This document shows, piece by piece, positions 24,843-38,839 of a stretch of DNA of 64,000 nt. A program made the position numbers and the translations under genes. Source of the stretch: Sorghum bicolor (lineage: Eukaryota; Streptophyta; Magnoliopsida; Poales; Poaceae); assembly GCF_000003195.3 (NCBI RefSeq), contig NW_018396407.1:62001-126000 (forward strand), given 5' to 3'. Positions within the stretch are counted from its first letter, which is position 1. Every line of letters begins with the position of its first letter. The notes under the pieces are model-generated. The model made no database searches, had not been told where the DNA came from, and saw only the letters and a list, made by a program, of their open reading frames with translations.

Positions 24843-27800
24843 GGTAGAAGATACGTGCACGGTTTACGCCTAATGCACCATAGGCTAAGAAACCATTTTA
24901 GACACACCCGATGGTACTCGTAGTTGAAGAGGCTCAAGTGGAGGCTCGATTTGGTATGTTTGGATATAGTGCTAATCTTGATGCAGGATAGTTGCACAGT
25001 TTGCATGGAACGTACCATATGTTAAGAAATCAATTTGGACGCAACCAATGGAACTCCTATATGATGTGTGTCATATGGAATCTCGCTTCGGTCTGTTTGG
25101 AGACAATGTTAGTTTTGGTGCAAGATAGGTGCATAGATTGTGCCTAATGCACCATAGTCTAAGAAACCATTTTTGACACACCTGTTTGTACTCCTAGATG
25201 AAGAGGCTCAAGTGGAAGCTCGGTTCGGTCTGTTTGGAGATAGTGCTAATTTTAATGCAAGATAGGTGCACAGTTTGCATGGAACATACCATATGCTTGG
25301 AAATCAATTTGGATGCACCTGAAGGAACTCCTTGATGACGTGTGTCATATGGAATCTTGCTTTGGTCTGTTTAGAAACACTGTTAGTTTTGGTGCAAGAT
25401 ATGTGCATAGTTTGCGCCTAATGCACCATAGTCTAGGAAACCATTTTGGAACCACCTGTTGGTACTTTGGTGAAGAGGCTCAAGTGGAAGCTCGGTTTGA
25501 TCTGTTTGGAGATAGTGCTAATCTTGATGCAAGATAGGTGCATGATTTGCAAGGAACATACCATATGCGTGGAAATCTATTTGGATGCACCCAATGGAAC
25601 TCCTTGATGACGTGTGTCATATGGAATCTCGCTTCGGTCCATTTGGAGACAATGTTAGTTTCGGTGCAAGATAGGTGCACAGTTTGCACCTAATGCACCA
25701 TAGTCTAAGAAACCGTTTTGGATGCACTTGTTGGTACTCCTAGGTGAAGGGGCTCAAGTGGATGCTCGGTTCAGTCTGTTTGGAGATAGTGCTAATATTG
25801 ATGCAAGATAGGTGCACGGTTTGCATGGAACATACCAAATGCTTGGAAATCAATCTAGACGCACATGATGGAACTCCTAGATGACATTTGTCATACGAAG
25901 TCTTGCTTCGATCTGCTTAGAGACAGTGTTAGTTTCGGTGCAAGATAGGAGCAGGGTTTGCACATAATGCAGCATAGGCTAAGAAACCATTTTGGACGCA
26001 CCCGATGTTACTCCTAGGTAAAAGGCTCAAGTGAAAGCTCGGTTTGGTCTATTTGGAGATAGTGCTAATCTTGATGCAAGATAGATGCACGGTCTGCATG
26101 GAATGTACCATATGCTTAGAAATTAATTTGGACACACCCGATAGAACTCCTTGATGATGTGTGTTATATGGAATCTCGCTTTGGTGTGCTTAGAGACAGT
26201 ATTAGTTTCGGTGCAAGATATCTGCACGGTTTGCACCTAATGCACCAAAGTCTAAGAAACCATTTTTTTAGCACTTGTTGGTACTCCTAGGTGATGAGGC
26301 TCAAGTGGAGGCTCGGTTCGGTCTGTTTAGAGATAGTGCTAATCTTGATGCAAGATAGGTGCACGATTTGCATGGAACATACCATATGCTTAGAAATCAA
26401 TTTGGACGCACCAGATCGAACTCCTAGATGACATGTGTCATATGGAATCTCACTTCGGTCCATTTAGAGACAGTGTTAGTTTCCATGCAAGATAGGTGCA
26501 CAGTTTGCACCTAATGCACCATAGGATAAGAACCATTTTGGACGCACCCGATGGTACCCCTAGGTCAAGGGGTTCAAGTGAAAGCTCGGTTTGGTCTGTT
26601 TGGAGATAGTGCAAATCTTGATGCAAGATAGTTGCACGGTTTGCATGGAACATACGATATGCTCAGAAATCAATTAGGACGCACCTGATATAACTACTTG
26701 ATGATGTGTCATATCGAATCTTTATTCGGTTCATTTAGATACAGTGTTAGTTTTGGTAGAAGATATGTGCATGGTTTACGCCTAATGCACCATAGGCTAA
26801 GAAACCATTTTAGACGCACCCGATGGTACTCGTAGTTGAAGAGGCTCAAGTGGAGGCTCGATTTGGTCTATTCGCATATACTGCTAATCTTGCTGCAAGA
26901 TAGTTGCATAGTTTGCATGGAACGTACCATATGTTAAGAAATCAATTTGGACGCACCCAATGGAACTTCTAGATGACGAGTGTCATATGGAATCTCGCTT
27001 CGGTCTGTTTGGAGACAATGTTAGTTTTGGTGCAAGATAGGTGCATACTTTGTGCCTAATGCACCATAGTCTAAGAAACCATTTTTGACGCACCTGTTTG
27101 TACTCCTAGATGAAGAGGCTCAAGTGGAAGCTCGATTTGATCTGTTTGGAGATAGTGCTAATCTTGATGCAAGATAGGTGCATGATTTGCAAGGAACATA
27201 CCATATGCTTAAAAATCAATTTAGACGCACCCAATGGAACTCCTAGATGACGTGTGTCGTATGGAATCTTGCTTCGGTCCGTTTGTAGACATTGTAAGTT
27301 TTAGTTCAAGATAGGTGCACGATTTGCATGGAACATACCATATGCTCAGAAATCAATTCGGATGCACCAGATCGAACTCCTAGATGACATGTGTCATATG
27401 GAATCTCACTTCGGTCCGTTTAGAGACAATGTTAGTTTCCATGCAAGATAGGTGCAAGATTTGCACATAATGCAGCATAGGCTAAGAAACCATTTTGGAC
27501 GCACCCGATGGTACTCCTAGGTAAAAGGCTCAAGTGAAAGCTCGGTTTGGTCTATTTGGAGATAGTGCTAATCTTGATGCAAGATAGATGCACGGTCTGC
27601 ATGGAACGTACCATATGCTTAGAAATTAATTTGGACACACCTGATAGAACTCCTTGATGACGTGTGTCATATGGAATCTCGCTTTGGTGTGCTTAGAGAC
27701 AGTATCAGTTTCGGTGCAAGAAATCTGCACGATTTGTGCCTACTGCACCGAAGTCTAAGAAACCATTTTTTAGCACCTGTTGGTACTCCTAGGTGAAGAG

Positions 27801-30800
27801 GCTCAAGTGGAGTCTTTGTTCGGTCTGTTTAGAGATAGTGCTAATCTTAATGCAAGATAGGTGCACGATTTGCATGGCACATACCATATGCTCAGAAATC
27901 AATTTGGACGCACCAGATCGAACTCCTAGATGACATGTGTCATATGGAATCTCACTTCGGTCCGTTTAGAGACAGTGTTCAGTCTGTTTGGAGATAGTGC
28001 TAGCCTTGAAGCAAGATAGGTGCACGGTTTGCATGGAAAATACCAAACGTTTGGAAATAAATCTAGACACACATGATGGAACTCCTAGATAACATGTGTC
28101 ATACGAAATCTTGCTTCGGTCTATTTGGAGACAATGTTAGTTTTGATGCAAGATACTTGCATAGTTTGTGCCTAATGCACCATAGTCTAAGAAACCATTT
28201 TTGACGCACCTGTTTGTACTCCTAGATGAAGAGGCTTAAGTGGAAGCTCGGTTTGATCTGTTTGGAGATAGTGCTAATCTTCATGCAAGATAGGTGCATG
28301 ATTTGCAAGGAACATACCATATGCTTAGAAATCAATTTAGACGCAGCCAATAGAACTCCTAGATGACGTGTGTCATAAGGAATCTTGCTTCGGTCCATTT
28401 GGAGACAGAGTTAGTTTCGGTGCAAAATATGTGCAAGGTTTGCAACTAATGCACCATAGTCTAAGAAACCATTTTGGAAGCACCTGTTGGTACTCCTAGG
28501 TGAAGAGGCTCAAGTGGAAGCTCGGTTCAGTCTGTTTGGAGATAGTGCTAATCTTGATGCAAGATAGGTGCATGATTTGCAAGGAACATACCATATGCTT
28601 GGAAATCAATCTGGACGCAAATGATGGAACTCCTAGATGACTTGTGTCATATGGAATCTTGCTTCGGTCCTTTTGTAGACATTGTATGTTTTAGTGCAAT
28701 ATAGGTCCACAGATTGCGCCTAATGCACCATAGTCTAAGAAACCATTTTGGACGCACTATTTGGTACTCCTGGGTGAAGAGGCTCAAGTGGAAGCTTGGT
28801 TCGATCAGTTTGTAGATAGTGTTAATCCTTATGCAAGGTAGGTGCATGGTTTGCATGGAACATACCATATGCTTAGAAATCAATTTGGATGCACCCGATG
28901 GAACTCCTTGAGGACGTGTGTCATATGGAATCTCGCTTCGGTCCATTTGGAGACATTGTTAGTTTTGGTGCAAGATAGGTGCATAGTTTGCACCTAATGC
29001 ACCATAGTCTAAGAAACCATTTTGGACGCACTTCTTGGTACTCCTAGGTGAAGGGTCTCAAGTTGATGCTCGGTTCGGTCTGTTTGGACATAGTGCTAAT
29101 CTTGATGCAAGATAGGTGCACGGTTTGCATGGAACATACCAAATGCTTGGAAATCAATCTAGACGCAGATGATGGAACTCCTAGATGACATGTGTCATAC
29201 AAAATCTTGCTTCGGTATGTTTGGGGACAGTGTTAGTTTCGGTGCAAGATAGGTGCAAGGTTTGCACATAATGCAGCATAGGCTAAGAAACCATTTTGGA
29301 CGCACCCAATGGTACTCCTAGGTAAAAGGCTCAAGTGAAAGCTCGGTTTGGTATATTTGGAGATAGTGCTAGTCTTGATGCAAGATAGATGCGCGTTCTG
29401 CATGGACCGTACCATACGCCTAGAAATTAATTTGGACACCTGATAGAACTCCTTAATGACGTGTGTCATATGGAATCTAGCTTTGGTGTGTTTAGAGACA
29501 GTATTAGTTTTGGTGCAAGATATGTGCACGGTTTGCACCTAATGCACCAATGTCTAAGAAACCATTTTGGAAGCACCTGTTGGTACTCCCAGGTGAAGAG
29601 GCTCAAGTGGAGGCTCGGTTCGGCCTGTTTAGAGATAGTGTTAATCTTGATGCAAGATAGGTGCACGATTTGCATGGAACATACCATATGCTCAGAAATC
29701 AATTTGGACGCGCCACATGGAACTCCTAGATGACATGTGTCATATGGAATCTTACTTTGGTCCGTTTAGAGACAGTGTTAGTTTTGGTGCAAGTTAGATG
29801 CACGGTTTGCACCTAATGCACCATAGGATAAGAAACCATTTTGGATACACCCGATGGTACTCCTAGGCAAGGGGCTCAAGTGAAAGCTCAGTTTCGTCTG
29901 TTTGGAGATAGTGGTAATCTCGATGCAAGATAGATGCACGGTTTTTATGGAACATACAATATGCTTAGAAATCAATTAAAATGCACCTGATATAATTCCT
30001 TTATGATGTGTGTTATATGGAACCTTGCTTCGCTTCGTTTAGAGATAGTGTAAGTTTTGGTAGAAGATATGTGCACGGTTTACGCCTAATGCACCGTAGG
30101 CTAAGAAACCATTTTAGACGCACCCGATGGTACTCGTAGTTGAAGAGGCTCAAGTGGAGGCTCGATTTGGTCTGTTTGGATATAGTGCTAATCTTGATGC
30201 AAGATAGTTGCATAGTTTGCCATGGAACGTACCATATGTGAAGAAATCAATTTGGATGCACCCAATAGAACTCCTATATAATGTGTGTCATATGGAATCT
30301 CGCTTCGGTCTGTTTAGAGACAATGTTAGTTTCAGTGCAAGATAGGTGCATAGTTTGTCCCTAATGCACTATAGTGCAAGATAGGTGCACGGTTTGCATG
30401 GAACATACCATATGCTTGGAAATCAATTTGGATGCACCTGATGGAACTCCTTGATGACGTGTGTCATATGGAACCTCGCTTTGGCCTGTTTAGAAATAGT
30501 GTTAGTTTCGGTGCAAGATATGTGCATGGTTTGCGCCTAATGCACCATAGTCTAAGAAACCATTTTGGAAGCACCTGTTGGTACTTCGGTGAAGAGGCTC
30601 AAGTGGAAGCTCGGTTTGATCTATTTGGAGATAGTGCTAATCTTGATGCAAGATAGATGCACGGTCTGCATGGAACGTACCATATGCTTAGAAATTAATT
30701 TGGACACACCCGGTAGAACTCCTTGATGACGAGTGTCATATGGAATCTCGCTTTGGTGTTCTTAGAGATAGTATTAGTTTTGGTGCAAGATATGTGCATG

Positions 30801-33800
30801 GTTTGGGCCTAATGCCCCAAAGTCTAAGAAACCATTTTGGAAGCACCTGTTGGTACTCCTAGGTGAAGAGGATCAAGTGGAGGCTTGGTTCGGTCTGTTT
30901 AGAGATAGTGGTAATCTTGATGCAAGATAGGTGTACGATTTGCATGGAACATACCATATGCTCATAAATCAATTTCGACGCACCAGATGGAACTCCTAGA
31001 TGACATGTGTCATATGGAATCTCACTTCGTTCCATTTAGAGATAGTGTTAGTTTCGATGCAAGATAGGTGCACAGTTTGCACCTAATGCACCATAGGATA
31101 AGAAAACCATTTTGGACGCACCTGATGGTACTCAAGTGAAAGCTCGGTTTGGTCTGCTTGGAGATAGTGCTAATCTTGATGCATGATAGATGCACGGTTT
31201 GCATGGAACATACGATATGTTCAGAAATCAATTAGGACGCACCTGATATAACTCCTTAATGATGTGTGTCATATGGAATCTTGCTTCGGTTTGTTTAGAG
31301 ACAGTGTTAGTTTTGGTAGAAGATATGTGCACGGTTTACGCCTAATGCACCATAGGCTAAGAAACCATTTTAGACTCATCCGATGGTACTCGTAGTTGAA
31401 GACGCTCAAGTGGAGGCTCAATTTGGTCTATTCGGATATAGTGCTAATCTTGATGTAAGATAGTTACACGGTTTGCATGGAACGTACCATATGTTAAGAA
31501 ATCAATTTGGACGCACTCAATGGAACACCTAGATGACGTGGGTCATATGGAATCTCGCTTCGGTCTGTTTGGAGACAATGTTAGTTTCGGTGCTTGATAT
31601 GCATAGTTTGTCCGTAATGCACTATAGTCTAAGAAACCATTTTTGACGCACGTGTTTGTACTCCTAGATGAAGAGGCTCAAGGTTTATTTGGAGATAGTG
31701 CTAATCTTGATGCAAGATAGGTGCAAGGTTTGCATGGAACATACCATATGCTTGGAAATCAATTCGGATGCACCCGATGGAACTCCTTTATGACGTGTGT
31801 TATATGGAATCTCGCTTTGGTCTGATTAGAAACAGTGTTAGTTTTGATGCAAGATATGTGCATGGTTTGCGCCTAATGCACCATAGTCTAAGAAACCATT
31901 TTGGAAGCACCTATTGGTACTTTTGATCTGTTTGGAGATAGTGCTAATCTTGATGCAAGATAGGTGCATGATTTGCAAGGAACATACCATATTCTTAGAA
32001 ATCAATTTGGACACACCCAATGGAACTCCTAGATGACGTGTGTCATATGGAATCTTACTTCGGTCCAATTGTAGACATTGTAAGTTTTAGTGCAAGATAG
32101 GTGCATAGTTTGCGACTAATGCACCATAGTCTAAGAAACCATTTTGGACGCACTATTTGGTACTCCTAGGTGAAGAGGCTGAAGTGGAAGCTTGGTTTTG
32201 TTAGTTTGGAGATAGTGCTAATCCTTATGCAAGGTAGGAGCATGGTTTGGATGGAACATACCATATGCTTGGAAATCAATTTGGATGCACCCGATGGAAC
32301 TCCTTGATGACGTGTGTCATATGGAATCTCGCTTCGGGCCATTTGGAGACATTGTTAGTTTCAGAGCAAGATAGGTGCACAGTTTGCACCTAATGCACCA
32401 TAGTCTAAGAAACCATTTTGGACGCACTTGTTGGAACTCCTAGGTGAAGGGGCTCAAGTGGAAGCTTGGTTCGGTCTGTTTCGAGATAGTGCTAATCTTG
32501 GTGCAAGATAGGTGCACGGTTTCCATGGAACGTACCAAATGCTTGAAATCAATCTGGACGCACATGATGGAACTACTAGATGACATGTGTCATATGAAAT
32601 CTTGCTTTGGTCTGTTTGGACACTGTGTTAGTTTCGGTGCAAGATAGGTGCAAGGTTTGCACATAATGTAGCATAGGCTAAGAAACCATTTTGGACGCAA
32701 CCGATGGTACTCCTAGGTAAAAGGCTTAAGTGAAAGCTCGGTTTGGTCTATTTGTTGATAGTGCTAATCTTGATGCAAGATAGATGCACAGTCTGCATGG
32801 AACGTACCATATGCTTAGAAATTAATTTGGACACACCCGATAGAACTCCTTGATGACGTGTGTCATACAGAATCTCGCTTTGGTGTGCTTAGAGACAGTA
32901 TTAGTTTTGGTGCAAGATATGTGCACGGTTTGGGCCTAATGCACCAAAGTTTAAGAAACCATTTTGGAAGCACCTGTTGGTACTCCTAGTTGAAGAGGCT
33001 CAAGTGGAGGCTCGGTTCGGTCTGTTTAGAAATAGTGCTAATCTTGATGCAAGATAGGTGCACGGTTTGCATGGAACATACCATATGCTTGGAAATCAAT
33101 TTGGATGCACCCGATGGAACTCCTTGATGACGTGTGTCATATGGAATCTCGTTTTGGTCTGTTTAGAAACAGTGTTAGTTTCGGTGCAAGATATGTGCAT
33201 AGTTTGCACCTAATGCACCAAAGTCTAAGAAACCATTTTGAAAGCACCTGTTGGTACTCCTAGTTGAAGAGGCTCAAGTGGAAGCTCGGTTTGATCTGTT
33301 TGGAGATAGTGCTAATCTTGATGCAAGATAGGTGCATGATTTGCAAAGAACATACCATATGCTTGGAAATCAATTTGGACGCACCCAATGGAACTCCTAG
33401 ATGACGTGTGTCATATGGAATCTTGCTTCGGTCCGTTTGCAGACATTGTAAGTTTCAGTGCAACATAGGTGCACAGTTTGTGCCTAATGCACCATAGTCT
33501 AAGAAACCATTTTGGATGCACTATTTGGTACTCTTGGTGAAGAGGCTCAAGTGGAAGCTTGGTTCGGTTAGTTTGGAGATAGTGCTGATCCTTATGCAAG
33601 GTAGGTGCGTGGTTTGCATGGAACATACCATATGCTTCGAAATCAATTTGGATGCACCCGATGGAACTCCTTGATGATGTGTGTCATATGGAATCTTGCT
33701 TCGGTTCATTTGGAGACATTGTTAGTTTTGGTGCAAGATAGGTGCACAGTTTGCTCCTAATGCAGCATAGTCTAAGAAACCACTTTGGACGCACTTGTTG

Positions 33801-36289
33801 GTACTCCTTGGTGAAGGGGCTCAAGTGGACGCTCGGTTCGATCTTTTTGGAGATAGTGCTAATCTTGATGCAAGATAGGTGCACGGTTTGCATGGAACAT
33901 ACCAAATGCTTGGAAAACAATCTGGACGCACATGACAGAACTCCTAGATGACGTGTGTCATACGAAATCTTGCTTCGGTCTGTTTGGAGACAGTGTTAGT
34001 TTCAGTGCAAGATCGGAGCAAGGTTTGCACATAATGCAGCATAGGCTAAGAAACCATTTTGGACGCACCCGATGGTACTCCTAGGTAAAAGGCTCAAGTG
34101 AAAGCTCGCTTTGGTCTGTTTAGAGACAGTGTTAGTTTTGGTGCAAGATAGGTGCACAGTTTGCACCTAATGCACCATAGGATAGGAAACCATTTTGGAC
34201 GCACCCGATGGTACTCCTAGGTCAAGGGGCTCAAGTGAAAGCTCGGTTTGGTCTATTTGGAGATAGTGCTAATCTTGATGCAAGATAGATACACGGTTTG
34301 CATAGAACATACGATATGCTTAGAAATCAATTAGGATGCACCTGATATAACTCCTTGATGATGTCTGTCATATGGAATCTTGGTCCGGTTAGTTTAGAGA
34401 CTATTAGTTTTGGTAGAAGATATGCGCTCGGTTTACGCCTAATGCACCATAGGCTAAGAAACCATTTTAGTTCACCTGATGGAACTCGTACTTGAAGAGG
34501 CTCAAGTGGAGGCTCGATTTGGTCTGTTCGGATATAGTGCTAATCTTGATGCAACATAATTGCACAGTTTGCATCAAACATACCATATGTTATGAAATCA
34601 ATTTGGACGCACACAATGGAACTCCTAGATGATGTCTGTCATATGAAATCTTGCTTCTGTCTGTTTGGAGACAATGTTAGTTTTGGTGCGAGATAGGTGC
34701 ATACTTTGTGCCTAATGCACCATAGTCTAAGAAACCATTTTTGACGCACCTATTTGTACTCTTAGATGAAGAGGCTCAAGTGGAAGCTCGGTTCAGTCTG
34801 TTTGGAGACAGTGCTAATCTTGATGCAAGATAGGTGCACGGTTTGCATGGAACATACCATATGCTTGGAAATCAATTTGGATGCACCCGATGGAACTCCT
34901 TGATGACGTGTGTCATATGGAATCTCGCTTTGGTCTATGTAGAAATAGCGTTAGTTTCGGTGCAAGATATGTGCATGGTTTGCGCCTAATGCACCAAAGT
35001 CTAAGAAACCATTTTGGAAGCACCTGTTGGTACTTCGGTGAAGAGGCTCAAGTGGAAGCTCGGTTTGATCTGTTTGGATATTGCTAATCTTGATGCAAGA
35101 TAGGTGCATGATTTGCAAAGAACATACCATATGCTTAGAAATCAATTTGGACGCACCTAATGGAACTCCTAAATGACGTGTGTCATATGGAATCTTGCTA
35201 CGGTCCGTTTGTAGACATTGTAAGTTTCAGTGCAACATAGGTGCACAATTTGCGCCTAATGCACCATAGTCTAAGAAACCATTTTGGATGCACTATTTGG
35301 TACTCTTGGTGAAGAGGCTCAAGTGGTGGCTCGGTTCGGTCTGTTTAGAGATAGTGCTAATCTTGATGCAATATAGGTGCACGATTTGCGTGGAACATAC
35401 CATATGCTCATAAATCAATTTGGACGCACCAGATGGACCTCCCAGTGGAGGCTTGGTTCGGTCAGTTTGGGGATAGTGCTAATCCTTATGCAAGGTAGGT
35501 GCATGGAACATACCATATGCTTGGACATCAATTTGGATGCACCCGATGGACCTCCTTGATGACGTGTGTCATATGGAATCTCGCTTCGGTCCATTTGGAG
35601 ACAATGTTAGTTTTGGTGCAAGATAGGTCCACAGTTTGCACCTAATGCACCATAGTCTAAGAAACCATTTTGGATGCTCGGTTGGGTCTATTTGGACATA
35701 GTGCTAATCTTGATGCAAGATAGGTGCACGGTTTGCATGGAACATACCGAATCCTTGGAAATCAATCTCGATGCACATGATGGAACTCCTAGATGACGTG
35801 TGTCATACGAAATCTTGCTTTGGTCTATTTGGAGACAATAACAGTTTTGGTGTAAGATAGGTGCAAGGTTTGCACATAATGCAGCATAGGCTAAGAAACC
35901 ATTTTGGACGCACCTGATGGTACTCCTAGGTAAAAGGCTCAAGTGAAAGCTTGGTTTGGTCTATTTGGAGATAGTGCTAATCTTGATGCAAGATAGATGC
36001 ACAGTCTGCATAAAACGTACCATATGCATAAAAATTAATTTGGACACACCCGATAGAACTCTTTGATGACGTCTGTCATATGAAATCTCGCTTTGGTGTG
36101 CGTAGAGATAGTATTAGTTTCAGTGCAAGATATGTGCACAGTTTGCGCCTAATGCACCAAAGTCTAAGAAACCATTTTGGAAGCACCTGTTGGTACTCCT
36201 AGGTGAAGAGGCTCAAGTGGAGGCTTGGTTCAGTCTATTTAGAGATAGTGCTAATCTTGATGCAAGATAGGTGCACGATTTGCATGGAA

Positions 36290-36612
36290 GGACCAGCATG
36301 GTACCACCGTCGAATGATTTCTCAACTTGCTTTTGTAATTAACATCGTGCTAGTTGTACCTTGTTTTTAGCCCACCTATAGCTCCACATATTCTACAGCT
36401 TGACAGGTCTTGTGGCTACGACACTAATACACTTCGTTCCATTGCTGCAGACTTGTCGGTAGCTGACACCTCGTGTTGAGCAAGGTAAGAATTGGTAAGA
36501 ACTTGTCTAACAGGTTGAGAGTGAGCGCCTTATTGTAGCTACATCCTAATAGCTGTAGGGCTTCTATTTCTTCACATATTTTCTTGTTTCCACTGTTTTT
36601 TTAAAAAAAACC
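36290..36612 (+). other. Leader region of the chromovirus-like element
   Basis: About 320 bp of non-satellite, non-coding DNA before the first gag ATG. Neither an LTR end nor a tRNA primer site is recognisable, so the element is truncated here. It contains a possible donor-like AAGGTAAGAA near 36481, which is weak evidence by itself. Confidence 0.5.
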
Positions 36613-37860
36613 ATGTTAGAAACAGAGGAAGTCAACAAGATTCTGCAATCACCTCGCACTAAGGGCATCATACAACATTTTGGAAGGCAAGTGAAGCTAC
36701 ACATAGAGGGGCTTGATAACGACTTGTAGGTGATGAATGAAAAGCTAGGGAAGTTGGAGGCCACACAGATTGCCTCTAATGATAAGCTTACAAAGGTGGA
36801 GGCAGCTGTCGCTAATGTGGATAAAAGTCTTGTTCCGCTTCTCAAGCGTTTTGATGATTTCCACACAATGGATAAAGAGAAGCATAAGGAAGAAAAGGAG
36901 GAAGAACGAGTGGACAACAAGTATGATGATGATTACACTGCTGGTACTGAACGGGATGATCAAGACACTCGTGATCGACGTCGCCTACATCACAACCGTA
37001 GATGTATTGGTGACCACCACCGACGTGAGGTACACAATAATAATGATGCTTTCAGTAAGATTAAATTTAAAATACCTCCTTTTGATGGTAAATATGATCC
37101 CGATGCTTACATTACTTGGGAGATTGCTGTTGATCAAAAGTTTGCATGTCATGAATTTCCTGAGGATACTCATGTTAGGGCTGCTACTAGTGAGTTTACT
37201 GATTTTGCCTTAGTTTGGTGGATAGAACATGGAAAGAAGAATCCTAATAACATACCTCGAGATTGGAGTGCATTGAAGAGAATCATGTGGGCTAGATTTG
37301 TTCCTTCTTACTATGCACGTGATTTGTTACATAAGTTGCAGCAATTGAGATAAGGTGCTAAAAGTGTAGAAGAATATTATCAGGAATTACAAATGGGAAT
37401 GCTGCGATGTAATTTAGAGGAGGAAGAGGAACCTGCTATGGCTAGATTTTTGGGTGGGTTAAATCGTGAAATTCAGGACATTCTTGCTTATAAAGAATAT
37501 ACTTATGTTGTTTCATCTTGCTTGTAAAGCCGAAAGGGAAGTGCAGGGAAGACGTTCTAGCACTAGGTCTAACGTTTCTGCAGGGAAATCAATATCATGG
37601 CAACAACGCACATCTAATTCCATGTCAGGTCGTGCATCTCCCAAAGCTGATCATCGGCGCCACCACCTTCTTCCAATGACAAACAACGTGATTCATCCAT
37701 AAATTCAGCAACCAAACCACTCCCAAAACTAGCTGCTAGTGCCTCTTCGGTTGCTTCCACAGGAAGAACAAGGGATATGCAATGTCATCGATGCAAGGGC
37801 TACAGACATGTGCAGTGTGATTGTCCCAACAAGCGTGTTTTGGTGGTTAACGCTGATGAT
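36613..37860 (+). pseudogene. gag (capsid and nucleocapsid) remnant
   Basis: The ATG at 36613 opens a gag frame that meets TAG at 36727 and continues in the same frame to TAA at 37351. A 207-codon segment (36730-37353) includes a coiled-coil-like N-terminus rich in K, E and D, then the capsid region with KIPPFDGKYDP, FTDFALVWW and ARFVPSYYARDLL. These are typical of Ty3/gypsy gag (retrotrans_gag family). Similarity continues past the stop with SVEEYYQELQMG, shifts frame near 37490 (FHLACKAEREVQGR), stops near 37700 and resumes at 37777. There a CX2CX4HX4C zinc knuckle (CHRCKGYRHVQCDC) marks the nucleocapsid, which binds the genomic RNA. At least two stops and two frameshifts make it non-functional. 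Confidence 0.82.
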
Positions 37861-38747
37861 GGGTATTCCTCTGCTAGTGATTTTGTTGATGATACACTTG
37901 CATTGCTTGCGGCTGACCATGCAGGTAGTGAAGAATATTTAGAAGAACACATTGATGCCAGCGATGTAGATCGCTATGAGAGTCTCATTGTGCAGCGTGT
38001 GCTTAGCCCACAAATGCAGAAAGCGGAACAAAAATCAGCGACACACATTGTTCCAAACAAAGTGTGTCATCAAAGAGTGTTCGTGCCGCATAATCATTGA
38101 TGGAGGAATTTGCAACACCTTGGCTAGGTGTGAAATGGTGGAGAAGCTTGCGCTTACCACCAAGCCACATCCACACCCACATTATATTCAATGGCTGAAC
38201 AATAGTGGTAAGGCAAAGGTAACTAGACTTGTGAGAGTCAACTTCACCATTGGATCATATAAAGATGTGTGAATGTGATGTTGTGCCTATGCAAGCTTGT
38301 AATATTCTGCTAGGTAGACCTTGGCAATTTGATAGGGATTCCATGCATCATGGTAGAACAAATCAATACTCCTTCCCGTTCCATGATAAAAAAATTATGT
38401 TGCACCCTATGTCGCCTGAAGCTATTATGCAAAGTGATGTTGCTAAAGCTGCAAAAGCTAAATGGGAGAGAAATACAAATGCCAAATCTGTTGCTAAGAA
38501 GAAAGATGAGATAAAATTAAAAGGCACATGTTTGCTTGCTACTAAATCCGATATTAATGAGTTCAATGCTTCTACATCTATTGCCTATGCTATGGTATGC
38601 AAGGATGCTTTGATTTTAATTTCAGATATGCAGCATTCTTTGCCTCCTGCTGTTGCTAACATTTTGCAGGAGTATTTTGATGTTTTTCCAAGTGAGATAC
38701 CAGCGGGGCTGCCTCCTATACGCAGAATTGAGCACCTTATTGGTTAG
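37861..38747 (+). pseudogene. Protease (retropepsin) remnant
   Basis: The aspartic protease cuts the polyprotein into mature parts. After the zinc knuckle the reading frame changes near 38030. The active-site region reads IIDGGICNTLA, keeping the D-G of retropepsins. The frame changes again near 38250-38270, and NILLGRPWQFD, the conserved C-terminal part of plant Ty3/gypsy proteases, follows. A linker of about 110 codons leads to PPIRRIEHLIG and a stop at 38745. Domain order is intact, but at least two frameshifts and one stop prevent expression. Confidence 0.72.
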
Positions 38748-38839
38748 TATACGATCATGCAATCTTACCTAACCATGCACCACTACTAGCGCTAAATCCG
38801 GAGGAAACAAAATAAATCCAGCGACAAGTGCAACAAACT

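Larger units (their letters stand above)
17685..36289 (+). repeat. 137-bp satellite array, block 2, with higher-order structure
   Basis: 18.6 kb of the same 137-bp head-to-tail satellite, in the same orientation and alternating monomer classes as block 1. A diagnostic variant monomer (GGTAGAAGATATGTGCACGG) occurs at 18319, 20463, 22652, 24843, 26755, 30059, 31315 and 34412. The intervals 2144, 2189 and 2191 are close to 16 monomers (2192 bp). Further right the intervals become irregular (1912, 3304, 1256, 3097), showing local deletion and duplication. Part of the array around 27300-28130 and 31600-31930 is rearranged, with shortened monomers. No genes are visible. Confidence 0.85.

Noticed and set aside
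17685..36289. CRISPR-like array of direct repeats
   Set aside because: The repeats are contiguous 137-bp monomers without unique spacers in a plant genome; this is satellite DNA.
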